DNA of 64,000 bases, from contig NC_067294.1 in assembly GCF_020740795.1 (NCBI RefSeq), forward strand, positions 6,572,001 to 6,636,000, read 5' to 3'. Position 1 is the stretch's first letter. Each line of letters starts with the position of its first letter. A program made the translations under genes and the position numbers. Source of the stretch: Apus apus. Lineage: Eukaryota; Chordata; Aves; Apodiformes; Apodidae. Positions 35,249 to 47,440 of this stretch are shown piece after piece. Under the pieces are notes generated by a model, which made no database searches, had not been told where the DNA came from, and worked only from the letters and a program-made list of their open reading frames with translations.

Positions 35249-38200
35249 AATAAATTCAAAAGAAACAGAAGCACAGACTTCTGGAGACTGTATATTTTGT
35301 GCCTGGATGATCCATGCCAATATGTCCACTCGACAGATTTATACAAGTGTAACACTTTGCACCTCTGAAGGTTGGCCCAAAGTATTCCAAATACTTGAAT
35401 TTGTTGTTGTTTAGACACTAAAACTCCATCAGAAGTTGGAGATTGTGTCCCAAAACTTACAGGCAGCGGTGATAAACACCTTTTTTAGAAGGTGATTCTA
35501 GTATTTGCAGGAGTTAATTAACTTCTGGAGATGTTTTTAGTCATTTCAAACTCTGTTTCTTTGTGCCCAAAGTTGGTTTGATGTTGAACCTGGTAAATTA
35601 GAGACGGGAGAGCAGAACTACACACTACCTAGGATGCTGCAAGTACAGTTGCTAGTTACTGGAAGGAGAAAAGGCACTTTCAGGCATGGGTCATGCTTTG
35701 AGATCCTCATAACCCCTGGATATACTTATCTGGTTCAGTGGCCCATAGAAAGAGTCTGGGGTAAGCAGCTGTTTAACTAAGATACCTAAAGCAGGGCAGG
35801 ATACACTCCCTTTAGCCTGGGAGCCTCCCTGTCTTTGCAGCATGCAAGGTCTTAGGGAGGATTTGTTGCCTTCCAAATGAGTTTGAAAGGACAGGAAAGA
35901 AGTGGAAATAAATTATAAGCCTGTCTCAATGTGTCCTGCAGTGAATAGTGCTGCTGTGAAGCCTCTGGCTTTGGTGATTAATGTTTCATGACCAGAACTC
36001 TGGAGAATTGGATACTGACCATGTAGCAAGTGCTTGAAAAGAAAATTGCCCAGGTTTTCCTGGTTGTTTCCCCTGAGCTTTATGTTGCAAAGCACTGACA
36101 GTACAGCTGAGAGTTATGGGACTGCTCCCTGCTTAAAAAAGAGGCTTCTCTGACAAGGCTATTCCTTCTACCAGAAACAGATGTTATACAGTCAAATTCT
36201 GCTCTGCAGCCCCAGAACCATAATCCAAGTTCTTGTAAAGTGCTGATAGCAACCCTTGCTTCTACAGATTGCTGACCATTCAAGGAGGTGGTAAGGGAGG
36301 TCGTGTTTCAGGTTATTCCCAAAGGTCAGTGAAGATGGAGATACTCTAGTGAGCTTGGAAGCTCCAACAGTGCTCTTGGTGTAGATGCAGAGAGAGCCGG
36401 CTGAAAGTTAATCTAGTTTCTCTTACAGGAGCATTGAAATGAATGTTAAAGGAGGAGTTTCTTGCCAGGAATGACATGAGCAAAAACAGTGTAGGACCCA
36501 CAATCTAGATGAGGTATTTTCTGCGAGCAAAATCATGCAGAAAAAGTATCTACATAGCTCAGTGAAGTTGCAGGGGGAAGCCCAAGCTGGCTTTGATCAC
36601 CGAGAAGTGGAATTGCACTGTTAGCTGGGGCACTGCCACGACGCTTAAGTCTATTTTTCAGCAGAGCTAATAAGCCTATACAAAGCACCTTGCTAACCCA
36701 GAGAAACTGCTTTGAGACTCCAAGAACAGTCTTCTTTCACCTAGCTGAGGTCCTTCTACTCAATGCTTTCTTGTGCCATGTAAGCAGAGCTCAAGTTCTA
36801 GCTTTTTTCCTGTTTGTGTGATTCTACATGTACACAGAGTGTTTCTTCTCCCACTCCAGCTGTATGAATAGTGCTGAGCACATAAACCATCTTGAGAGGT
36901 CTCTGAGAGGAATTGTGATGGAGCTTAAAATGGGATATAGGGAGTGTCACCTTTATTTACCAGGGCAAACATGTTCATTGGGCTGTCCTACCTTCTGCTA
37001 AGCAGCTGGTGACAAGGCATACTGTGGGGGACCCAGCAGATGGTGTTGAGGAATGGTGCATAATGAGGCATGCAAGGAAGTGTAGGAAGTAGGTGCAACG
37101 GAGAATGCTGTCCAGATACAACTGTGATACTCTCAAGTGCTAATCAAACATGGGAAAACTGCAGGAAAACTTCTGTTTGGGCACCCTTTTCCCTGTTCCT
37201 CACCACACTCGGGACCTTCACCCTAGCACTGCTCTACCTCTCCAGCACAGCTCCTTCTGCTTGCTCTCTGCTCAGATATTTCAGCAGTTCCTTCATATGT
37301 TAATCACAGAGGTGCCTCTGTTGTCCCTCTAATGGCTTTGGACTTGGCTACCTGAGCCAAGGAAGCTTTTTGGTACCTTCTTACAGGAGCCACCCCTGGG
37401 GCCTGTCCCCCACTACCAAAACCATACCAGAGCCAAATCAGCACATGGGCACATCTGCTACTTGCCTGAGATGACATAATCAAAGAAGGGTTTACGTTGT
37501 GGAATATCAAAGTTCCACTTGTCCTCACATAACAAGAAAAATATGAATAAAACTTCAGGAGAGAATTAATCATCTACCAAGCACTTGAGCACGGCTGTAT
37601 CAGGTCTCTCTTGTCTCTAGCCAGATGATTGGTGACATGTAATTTGTTTGCTGCAAAAGGCACGTAAGTTGAGGGAACAAAGATGATAATTAGAGCAACA
37701 CAGTTGAAACGAGACGTGTTCTGCAGAGGCATCCAAACCAAACACTTGGCTCTGCTCCTTTGGATGGCATTTCTCCTACGCCTACCCCAGAACAGCAATC
37801 AAGCTGATTTCAGGCCAAGGCAGAAGAGTAAAAGGGTTAGCAAAGGGACATGCTTCTGCTTCCCGCTGCTATTCAGTGTTTTATGTCTAAATCCAGGCAG
37901 CTAAGTTTGCATGTATTTTGTGAAATTAAAATGTACAACTATTTCAGCTATGTAACTTTAGCATCTAGTGTGTACCAAGGTTTAAGAGCTCTCCATGTAG
38001 ATATTCCTAACCTGAGAATATAGTGCACACAAAGTTTTGAAATGCGCATAAGCCCTGCAGCATGCTCAGAGATATCAGCTCTGGGCTTGCTTGAGCCAGT
38101 GGATAAAAGAAATGTAAACCTCTAGAGGACTAGTGCAAAATTTCTAGTGCTAGTCCTCTCCTCTTCAAACCCTGTGTCCTTTATTCTGATTTTCTCAGTA

Positions 38201-38927
38201 GCAACGTGCCCTACTATGACAGTAAGATTTAACATCTCTGCAGGCTGATATTTATCAGTAATTGTCAATATCTGATTACTTCTTTTTCAGATGTTATATG
38301 GCCACTGGAATTATGTCATCTCTCTAAGGTACATCTAATACCTTTGCTGCCTTTAAGCATTAATTGCATCTTTCTTAATGTGTCTGGCACCTCTGTGCAT
38401 TAGACAACTATTTGGAAAATATGTTTTACTTTATATGGCATATCCCAGAAAAAAACCAGAGCATTTTGTCTGTTGCTGCTTTTAAGAGTCTCCTGCTCAT
38501 GGTTCAGAGTATGTTTAAATTTAGGTAAAAAACAAGAATATCAACTGTATCTAAAGACATTGATGAGCATGTCAGAAAGTACCAGGCTGTATATGTTCCT
38601 TAGAGAATCAGTTGCTTCTGATCCTCTCTAAACTCTTAATATGAATATAATGGATGTAGATCTTTATTGTATAATTGTAATTGAATGTCACTGAAAGTTT
38701 CACCAGGGGATCCAAATGACAATATGAGACTCAGCATGGACTCTTGAAGTTCCCTCAAAATCACCTGAATTCTTGTCACAGCAAGGTCTGCACCAGTCTC
38801 TGCTAATTGACACAAGCTGTTTGTTGTTGCCTGCGCCAGGACAGGGTAGGCTGAAGTAGGTGTATTTGTGCATGATTTTAAGAAGCAATTCATGCAGCAG
38901 AAAAACATATTTTACCAGACCAGGGCT
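35249..38927. other. Intergenic, no gene recognised
   Basis: Only ORFs of 100 codons or fewer, and the hairpin at 38124-38159. No repeat family identified. Confidence 0.6.
38124..38159. repeat. Perfect 10-bp inverted repeat (hairpin)
   Basis: AGAGGACTAG and CTAGTCCTCT flank a 16-base loop, with a possible extra G-T pair inside. The left arm overlaps a further small palindrome, CCTCTAGAGG (38119-38128). Function unknown. Confidence 0.7.
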
Positions 38928-39198
38928 TGTAGTGAGAGGACAAAAGGTAACGGATCAAAACTGGAAGAGTAACTTGGGTTAGATACTAGGAGGAAATTCA
39001 TCAGTGTGAGGATGGTGAGATGCTGGGAACAGGTTGCCCAGTGAAGTTGTGGAAGCCCTATCCCTGGAAGTGTTAAAGGCCAAGCTGGATGTGGCTCTGA
39101 GCAACCTGATTTAGTGGAAGGTGTCCCTGCCCATGCAGAGGGGTTGGAACTGGATGATCTTCAAGGTCCCTTCCAACTCAAACCATTCTGTGATATAT
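38928..39198 (+). mobile_element. CR1 LINE, 3' UTR tail, well preserved
   Basis: This runs from GTGAGAGGACAAAAGGTAA through CTGGGAACAGGTTGCCCAG, CCCTATCCCTGGAAGTGTTA, GTGTCCCTGCCCATGCAG and TTGGAACTGGATGATCTTC to CCCTTCCAACTCAAACC, ending in the CR1 hallmark ATTCTGTG (39185-39192). It is 5' truncated. It is the closest to consensus of the CR1 copies here and so probably the youngest. Confidence 0.92.
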
Positions 39199-42100
39199 GG
39201 AAGTACAAATGAAGTAAACAAAAAAACTCAGATGGCAGTGTTGCAAACTGAGAGTATCTGTAGCTTCAGCCAGGGGGAAGACAAGAAAGTAAAACAAAAA
39301 AGGATTTAGAGAATTACTAGTGACCAAGGACAAGGAAAACAAATTATTGGCAAAACAGAGGACAATTAAATGAAGGTTTAGTTAAAGACAGGTTGCAAAA
39401 TTATCCCTAATTGCAGCTATGTCTGAATTCAGTTATTTTGTAGATGACAACCCAGAGGTAGACTAGAATCCAAATCCACAGGACTTGTTATTCCTTTGAG
39501 AAACTGAAGATGGGAAATTCAAACACAACAGTGCCAGCACAGGGGTTGAATATTTGAGTATTGGACTGGTTGAACTAGCAAACTAAAAGATATTCCTTCA
39601 TAGCAGAACAGTGAGTACAAGGGGAAGTAGCCACCCTAGCTAGAGACTGGACATTTTCAGAAATGAAAAGATTACTTAAGTCTATTTTAGTATACATAAA
39701 TGTGCTTTGCTACAGGCAGATGTGTCTGTACTTCTCTTCCTTCCATCTGGTGTGTAAAAGAAAAATGAAATCAGAAAAGTGTCTAAAATGTCCAGATAAC
39801 AGTATATCTAAATGGGATTCTCAGAACTGTGCCTTGACCTTCAGCCATTCTCAGAGACTCAAAATATTGGTTTTCAACATTTCTTCCCACTGGGTGAACA
39901 AGAATATTCTCTCAGTCTAGAAGTCTTCCATCTTCACTGAACTTCTTAGCTTAGTCATCAGTACAGGCCTGTTCTCAGCCAAAGTAATGCATTTTGCCAC
40001 CTAAGAAATGACAAGCAGCTGAAAAAGTTCACATCATTTCCTCACTGCATGCCAGCTTTTTTCAGAGGCAGGGGAAGTGCTGTGGGAAATGGAGGAAGGA
40101 TCCTTTTTTTCTTACTCATCTTTAAGGACAGGTGTTGGCACTGCTGTGACTATCACCATCTTCTCTACTGGCCACAACACGCTGCGTCAAAACCTGTTGA
40201 ACTGTCTGTGATGCTTCATCATTTTATATTTACTGCTGTTCTGCTCTGGGCTCTGGCTGCAGAGCAAAAGTAACCTCTGGAGTTACTTACAGCCCTGCTT
40301 GTTCCCTACCTTAATCTAATCATAAAGAATTTTCTGAACTCTGAAGGACTGTTTATGATTGATATATCAGCTTTTCACCCATTTTAGCCATGTGAAAAGC
40401 TGATGCAAAGTGCTGGGGACAGTTTTTGTGCTCTGAATGTCAGATCAGATCCACGGGCAATGCTGTAGCTCTGTAAACTGAGAAGAAAACATCAAACATA
40501 TGCTATTGTTCTGCAGCTCTGGTGCAAAGTAACTGAGCTAAATACCACTGTATCCTCAGAGAAGAAAAGCAGTCATTCTGAGTGTGCTTGAGCTGGCCAC
40601 AGGAGATTCAGTGAGGTTAGTCAACATATGTCTAGGTAGCTAATTGGTACTAATTTCTTCCAAGCAGCAAAGAATCTAGAAAATAACTGCAATTATTACT
40701 TTTCAATATCTTTAAAAAAAGAAGTATTAGCTGAGTTATTAGTTACAACATACCTCTCAGGGTGGCATCTTGACCTCAGAAATTTCAATTCTTCTTATAG
40801 GCTGGAGAGACCAAGGTTTTACACAAAGATTTCTTCAAATGCCAGGGAAGCTGGCAGCATTTGCTGGAAGACTCCATTCTAAGCCTAGTGGGCCCCTATC
40901 AAACATGATTCATTAGGCTCGTGACAAATAGGATCTGAACTCAACAAGATTTAATCAAAATGGGATAATGTCTGCAATTTCAGATCAGGTTATTGGATGG
41001 ATTTAGCTCTTAAGCGTTACTTTTTTTTTTTCCCTTTCTGGCATTCCTTTTGGGCCTGCATTATTGCTACAATTTGCTTCACCTCCTTTCACATGGGGAT
41101 TTTTGTCTGTAGAAGCCCACTGTGAGTGACTGTAGCCGAGATGTTTTATAAAGTAATTGTTGAAAAAGAAGAAGTATTTAATTACCTGTCCCTTCCCATC
41201 TATTTTTTTCTTCTGTAAATGGTGAAAATAATTAATCCCCAAATCACAACAACTTTGAGATGATTGTTTTAATTCAAATCCAGAAAAAAAAAAAAAGAGC
41301 TTTTTTTCAGGCAGGGATTTCTTTGCCATTTTCTATCCTGTGATTTTCTCTCCTATTTCCCTTCCCATTTGTTTTTCCCTTATTCAAAAAATGAGGAGGA
41401 ATTTGTCTGCCTGGATTGTGTTTGAGGATTTGTGTAGCTGCATTTCAGTGAACACTTAATGCTTGCTTCTGAAAATCCTCAGTCTTCCATCTCTGTAGAG
41501 TAAGGAAGCGGTGGAAGACACCCCAAGTTTTAGAACTGGTTACTGGGAGAATGAAGACAGACCAGGCATCTGTGAGAAAACAACTGAAATGTGCTGGGGT
41601 TTGCATTGCCCAGAGCTGGTCCCACATGCTTTCCTTCTTTCATAAAAGCCTGTGGACACCTTGGTCTCCCAGCTGATCATCTTTTGGTTTTGTTTGAGCT
41701 TGGGCTCCATTTGCCATAAAGGTCAGATGCCTGGAGAGGTTCTTGCTGGGTTCTTTGTTTCCTGGCAAGTCTGTTTTCTTGGGAAAGAAACAAAAGCACA
41801 TAGCTCTCTGCCAGGTTTCTATGACTCCCATGGCCACCCCGTGCTGCAGCTGCCTCTCAGGAACAAGCCAGCCAATAGAGATCCTGACTTCTTTGCTGGC
41901 ATTGTATTTTCCCACCCTTTCCCCAATCCATTTTTCTTCTTCAGTCCTCTAATTTTCTGCCCTTTGTCTTTGATCATGTTGAGAAAATTGGACAGGCTTC
42001 TATAGCCCATTTTAAAAATGAGATGTTACATTATATAGTCCTTCAATGAGAAGACCCATTATGTATTTGTAAGTGGCAACCTGTGTCTGTCAGCCTCACG

Positions 42101-43280
42101 TAAAGCTCCTCATCATCATTAAATGGTTTCTGTATGAAGAACTAGGTGATCATTAGTTGTACTTTAAGTAATCCTGTTTCTCTAATGCACACCTAATTTC
42201 ATAGAAAGCTTTAGCTTATTTTAGGTGAAAGATAACATGAATAAATCTTCATCACCATTGCAATAATGGAATAGAGAACAAGCTAGGGTTTCAGTTAACA
42301 GCTCTTGTGATAGCCCAAATCTAGAGCTAAAAACTATAGGTTCCTCTCCAGGAATTTACACAGTGACTGCTGCATGATCATGCAAATAGCTGTAGGCTAA
42401 CCTCAGTCAAATTATATTCAGGACTTAATCTTCTTCTGGGAAGCTTTAGTAGTGAGATGTGGTGAGATTTCACTTCTCAGCTTACAAGGGAATGTAGAGG
42501 CTTACTAAGAGATCAGAGAAACAGAGTAGCCACAAAGACGACCCCTTTGAGTTAGAGCCAGTTTGACTTTGTCTTGGGTTTGCTGTAGCTGTGATGACTG
42601 TGGATGGCACTGCTTTCATATGAACACCCACTGTGTGGTACTACCCAAGAAGCAATTTCCAGCAGCACCCAGTACTAATTGGCCATTGAATTAAAGTCAA
42701 GTTTGGAGATGAGATTCTTTTGTATGGTGCTAAATGCAGCTGTTGTGACATGTGGTGTGCAATGATCAGTGCATAAGGAGTAGTGAAAGATGTTGGGTAG
42801 AAAAAGCTGCTGTACTTTTGCTGCCTATTGTCTGGAAACACTTCTGTTAACTGTCAGGCCCTGCGACAAGCAGCTGCTGCATTTTTTCATGTAACCAATT
42901 GGCCCCAGAGCCTTCTCTGAGCATGATGCATTGTGGCAGTCCGTGAAATCTTGGGTTCACAGCAACCACAGGATTTTAGCAGATCAGTGTAATTTCAACC
43001 CATATCCCCTGAAAGTTTTACTGCTCCTGGGTCACCTAAATGCAGTTTTGTGTAGGGAATGGCCTCTTACAAGTGTGAGATGAATCAGAACCAGCCACTG
43101 TTGGAACACTGAAGATCTTGGTGAGGCTCAGTCCATCTGGTTGCCTTCCCCCCCTGCAGTGGGAGAAGGACTGTTCCCAGATGGGTTTGCAAAGGGCTTC
43201 TGAAGGGTAGACAGAAGGTCCAGGCTAGCTGTGCTATATATCACAGTGTAAAGACAAACCAAGAAAAACAACAGGAAAAG
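39199..43280. other. Intergenic, no gene recognised
   Basis: Unique sequence with short homopolymer runs (T-rich near 41021-41033, A-rich near 41283-41295). The 117-codon ORF at 41652-42005 owes its hydrophobic residues to T-rich DNA. No repeat family identified. Confidence 0.6.
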
Positions 43281-43418
43281 CAGAAAAAAAAAAAAAAAAA
43301 ACCACAAACAAAAAAAAACCCAACAACAAAACCAAACCAAAACAAAAATCAACCAAAACCAACCCACCAAACAAAAAACCACAAAAAACCCCACCACAAC
43401 AAAAACCCACTCCCTGAA
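43281..43418 (+). repeat. A/C-only low-complexity tract
   Basis: After a run of about 19 As (from about 43284), the + strand has essentially only A and C, with a few T, for more than 100 bases. It is made of AAAACC, CAACAACAAAACC and AACCAAAACC-like blocks. G is absent until CCCTGAAAAG near 43416. It looks like a degenerate poly-A-derived satellite with CA/CC interruptions. No SINE or LINE body was recognised just upstream. Confidence 0.85.
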
Positions 43419-46400
43419 AAGCAAAACAGTGGAAGGGGCCACCCGTTAAAAGTAAAGGCGTTTGGTTTACTGATCACAAAAGCCACATAAATGTATCAAA
43501 GGCCTTTTCAAGTAAATCCCTGATAAAGAAAGCATTGACCTGTTGAAGACCAAAGTCTGATAAATTAATGCATTTTGTGTGTATGGATCCAAAACATACT
43601 GCATAGTAGCAGAGTGTCATATGTCTTTCCAGTATTTTTCATGGTTAACTGTTACAGGAATAGATATATGTGCAGTGAAAATCAGTATTTGACGGGTTTC
43701 TGCTGTACACTAGACAGCTTTGCATCGTGGAAGGATGAAAAGAGACTGTAAACCTCATTCATCTCACTTCATGTGCACCAGCCTTTTTGTTCTTTCCTTA
43801 TCTAAAACAACTTGGTACTGGGGAGAAGGTGAAGCTGATCAGGTTAGTTTGGTGAGAGATCCTTGGTAAACCCACGTTACACATAATCTCATTTTCCAAT
43901 TAAGCCTGTGACTGTAAGTATGCTTTCCTTTGAAGTTTGCTGTAGAGCCTGGAACATGACTGACTAACAGGCTCTTTGGTTGGAAAGCATGTTTTCATCT
44001 TCTGTTTGTGTAGGCAATATGTTTCCAGTTCTTTCAATGGGCTTTTCAAATGTCTACACTCCAGGGCCAGTGATTTTTATAAGGCAGTTCTATTCCACTT
44101 CTTGCACAAGAAGTGTCTCTCACTGCTCTCAGTGACTTTACTTCCATCTTCAGTCAGCTGCAAGGAGGCCTTGTCTCCATGTTCAACTCCTCTTCCTTCT
44201 CATAATTACATATTTGAGGGTCACACTTGTGTTATCTTTACCTTAAACCTCATACTTTCCATGCTATATACTTGATTCTTGTATTTTTTCCTCTGTTTAC
44301 TCCCATGTCAGGGAAATTTCTACTGTTTGGTTTTCCCCTCTGTGACAGCTGTCTCCTAAATGCCAGTTCTGATCTTCTCCCTACCCAATAGGGCACAACT
44401 GGTTTTTGGCTGCTGCCTTTTTTGCAGAACCAGTCTTGTTTTCCCTCTTCAATTCGTGGTCCTTCTCTACACATTCAGGTCTCTGGCAACTCTGGCTGTT
44501 GGGAAAGCCAAAGTGAATTTCAAGGCACTTGGTTCACAGTGTCTGAGTAGTGATGAGAGGACAGGATTGTTGATGTTTTCTATCCAGGACCTGACCCAGT
44601 CTTCTGCAGTTGGTCTTCCCACTGTGGTGGGCTTTGATTATTTTTTTGAGTCATGGCATGGGAGAAAAGTATCTGCAGTTCTTAATCAACCCCTACAACA
44701 ATCTATTCCCTCACCTGTGGTGGTTTGAAATAAAAACCAACAACAAAATTCTGCAAAGTCTAGTGCAAAGGATTCATGTGTATAAGAACAGTTTTTCTGT
44801 GGTTTAAATTACAGTATTCTGAAATCAACAGTTCTGTATTTATATTTAATTTAAACCTCAGGTATTGCATCTTAAAAGTAGTAATTGATTATTGAAAAAT
44901 AGTTGTGACATAACTAAGAGTTTTGCATAAATTAGGATGCTGTTAGTCATTTAATATGCTTTTAAAATCAATTATTATTTAACCAACACTAGCTACCTTA
45001 TGAAAGCCAATTGAAATTTCATGAAGCATCATTTCAAAATGGCTGTGGCACATGCAGTGTTGCTGTCACTAATCTAGAAATTCAAGCCTGTGGACTTTGC
45101 AGTAGTAAGCTACATAGGGAAGAACTGGGGCCTTAAAAATAAAAAAAAAAGCTGACATTTTAAAAAAAATCCTCCTGAGAAACAAGTGATAAACTGTTCT
45201 AAAAATAATGTCTTTGAGATCTCATTGACTTGTATCACCTGGATCACAGAGAGAACCAATTTTCTCCTTGAAAAATCCCAGTACAACCAATAAGACCCAA
45301 ACAATGTGATTGTTTCACTGTTTGGTGCCCTTATGTCTAATGAGGCTACAAGGCAAACTTGGGTGCCAGAGACCAAGAGCTAGAGCTCTCAATGTAGGGG
45401 CTGGATGATGGTAAAAAGTCTCCAGTCTCCCCCTTAATGCTCAAACATGGAAGATCAGACAATTTGACTCCAGCACGACTTGTCAGTACTATGCAAGTTC
45501 TTGCAAGATTTTCAGCCTCAGCAAAGTACATTCTAACCCTCTCCAATTTCTTGAATGAAAGTGGCATAATTTGCAGATGTCCATGAGTTTTCAAAGCAAA
45601 CATCTGGTTTGAAAGCTTTTTATTTTCCTTTATTTGTTCTTTTTTTTAACTAGGTCTTTTAGACCTCAGATTGAAGATGATGTCTAATACAGTCCTTCCC
45701 TGATGACAATGCAGTTGCCTGTCATTCTTAAATCACAAAAAACTTTTTATGGAACAGCAGGTAGCTTATAAAAGTAATATTAAAAAAAAGGCACTGGGTA
45801 TTTTCAGATGATGGCTTGCCTTCACCTCTTATTCCTTCATAGCTCAAAGCTTATGAGAAATGGACATATTAAAAGATACTATAAACTACATTTCCAAGAA
45901 TTTTGCAAGTTTTTTTAACCTCTTAGCATTAAATTCTCAAAATTAGCACAGTGTTAGAAGTCCGCCCTCCCTTACCTCGTATTTTATATTTGCAGAATCT
46001 GAATTTTCCTGTTTTCCGGGGTCTTCTCTTCGAAGGGCACATGAATTAAGACTGTTTCACTTGTTTTATTCCTGTGGATTTACACTTGTGTCACAAATGT
46101 GCTTGGACTCGGCAGGAGTGTTCATGGCTCTGAAATCTTGTGTTCATTGTCGCTAATGATTGGGTTGTATCAGGATGGGTGAAAAGAGTTTACATAATGT
46201 TGGGAGTGGAAACAAAAAATAACTTATTTTCATTTCTAGTCCTCAAAATATTATTGTGATACTTTTGAGTTACATGGGCCAGAGTAGTAGCAAAGTTGTA
46301 GTGGCAACTCCCAAGCCAGAAGACTTGAGCCTGGACCATGTCCCCTCCTCTGTGAAGGAAATTTCCTGTCCAGAGGGAGAGCAGCAGCATGATGGGACCC

Positions 46401-47330
46401 TTCTTCCTAGGAACTTCTTAATCATGTAATTTCAACATTGCCCTTCCACAGCATGAAGAGGGGGAAAGACTGATTGTGCTGAGCTGGGAACTGATGTTTC
46501 AGGCTGAGATTTGTACCCAGTGCAAGTTTTGCTTGAAATCTAATGGGTAACAAGTCAGCATAAATAGTCGTTAACTAATGCAACATTATACCAAATGGAC
46601 CCATTATGCTTCATTCTGTTGCATGGAGTGCAAAATAAATTCTGGATTATGGGACATACTCTGAGGCAAAGAGGGAGTTTCAGGGAAGAAAGAAGCCTGT
46701 GTTAGCTGTCTGTTTGCTTAATAGGAGATTATAAAAAAATTATTATCCTGGGCTAAGTTATGGCATCATGCACCATAAAAACACACAAGTAATGGATCTA
46801 ATTGTCAAAGCCAACATTATACACAGTAGTTACAGCTTGTCTTTGTACCCTTCTAAGTCTCACAGTGGATTTCCCAAAGGAAAATATAACAGTAAGAGGA
46901 AGAGAATCAGATGGCTGTGAGATGGCATCCTATTCACCTACCTGATTGTGCACCAGAAGTGCAAAAAAATGACCACTACAGGGTCCAATAAAAAACCTGG
47001 GACTCCAGCACAGGTTCTGTTCTCAGTTCCCTCAGACTGACTAAAACAATAAACCTGAAAGGATATTCAGTAGCAGGCATAGCTCAAGATGTTGGATTTT
47101 TAATGATTTCTCTTGATGTTTGACAGCTGCAGCAGCACACATCTTGCTGCATCGCTGATGGATGGGAGAGTTCTTGCCTTCCTGCCTTTCCATGCTGGAG
47201 AAGGGCATGGGAAAGCTGTGCTGGAGAAGATGCTCCAGCAAGGAGGAAAGAGTCACACTGCAAGTTTCTACAACAAGGGGAAAACAGGTTCAACTCACTG
47301 CTTCAAAATTTTGTGTCACCAAGGAACTTG
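43419..47330. other. Intergenic, with one candidate enhancer-like block
   Basis: Holds the AT-rich block at 44821-45070. Near 46050-46110 the string TTATTCCTGTGGATTTACAC followed by TTGTGTCAC faintly recalls an amniote repeat (TTACTCCTGATTTACACCAGTG-type), not strongly enough to call. The 122-codon ORF at 44360-44728 is not recognised. Confidence 0.55.
44821..45070. other. AT-rich candidate conserved non-coding element
   Basis: A dense cluster of homeodomain-type cores (TAATTGATTATT at 44882 onward, AAATTAGG, CATTTAATATGC, ATCAATTATTATTTAA, CCAATTGA) without simple-repeat structure and without TE similarity. This texture is typical of vertebrate developmental enhancers, but conservation cannot be tested here. 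Confidence 0.25.
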
Positions 47331-47440
47331 GGTCTTTATTTATTATCTGTATTACAGTAGCACCTAGAGGCCCCAAGCTGATAAAGTTTGTAGAGCACTT
47401 TGTAGGAGACTGCTGCTACTCCTATCCCATTATACAATGA
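47331..47440 (+). mobile_element. Ancient amniote interspersed repeat
   Basis: TTTATTTATTATCTGTATTA followed by CAGTAGCACCTAGAGGCCCC and, further on, GAGCACTTTGTA matches a repeat I recognise as very common in turtle and crocodilian genomes (TTATTTGTATTACAGTAGC, then CACCTAGGAGCCCC, then GGCGCTGTACAAA). I do not know its family name with certainty. The 3' end is unclear. Confidence 0.5.

Noticed and set aside
41652-42005. 117-codon + strand ORF with hydrophobic stretches suggesting a membrane protein
   Set aside because: The hydrophobicity follows from T-rich codons. Overlapping ORFs in other frames look the same, and no family is recognised.
43128-43442. 104-codon minus-strand ORF rich in Phe, Val, Trp and Leu
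   Set aside because: It is simply the translation of the T/G-only complement of the A/C tract, not a membrane protein.
46050-46110. Possible amniote repeat (TTATTCCTGTGGATTTACAC)
   Set aside because: The match is a single degenerate phrase with no second landmark.
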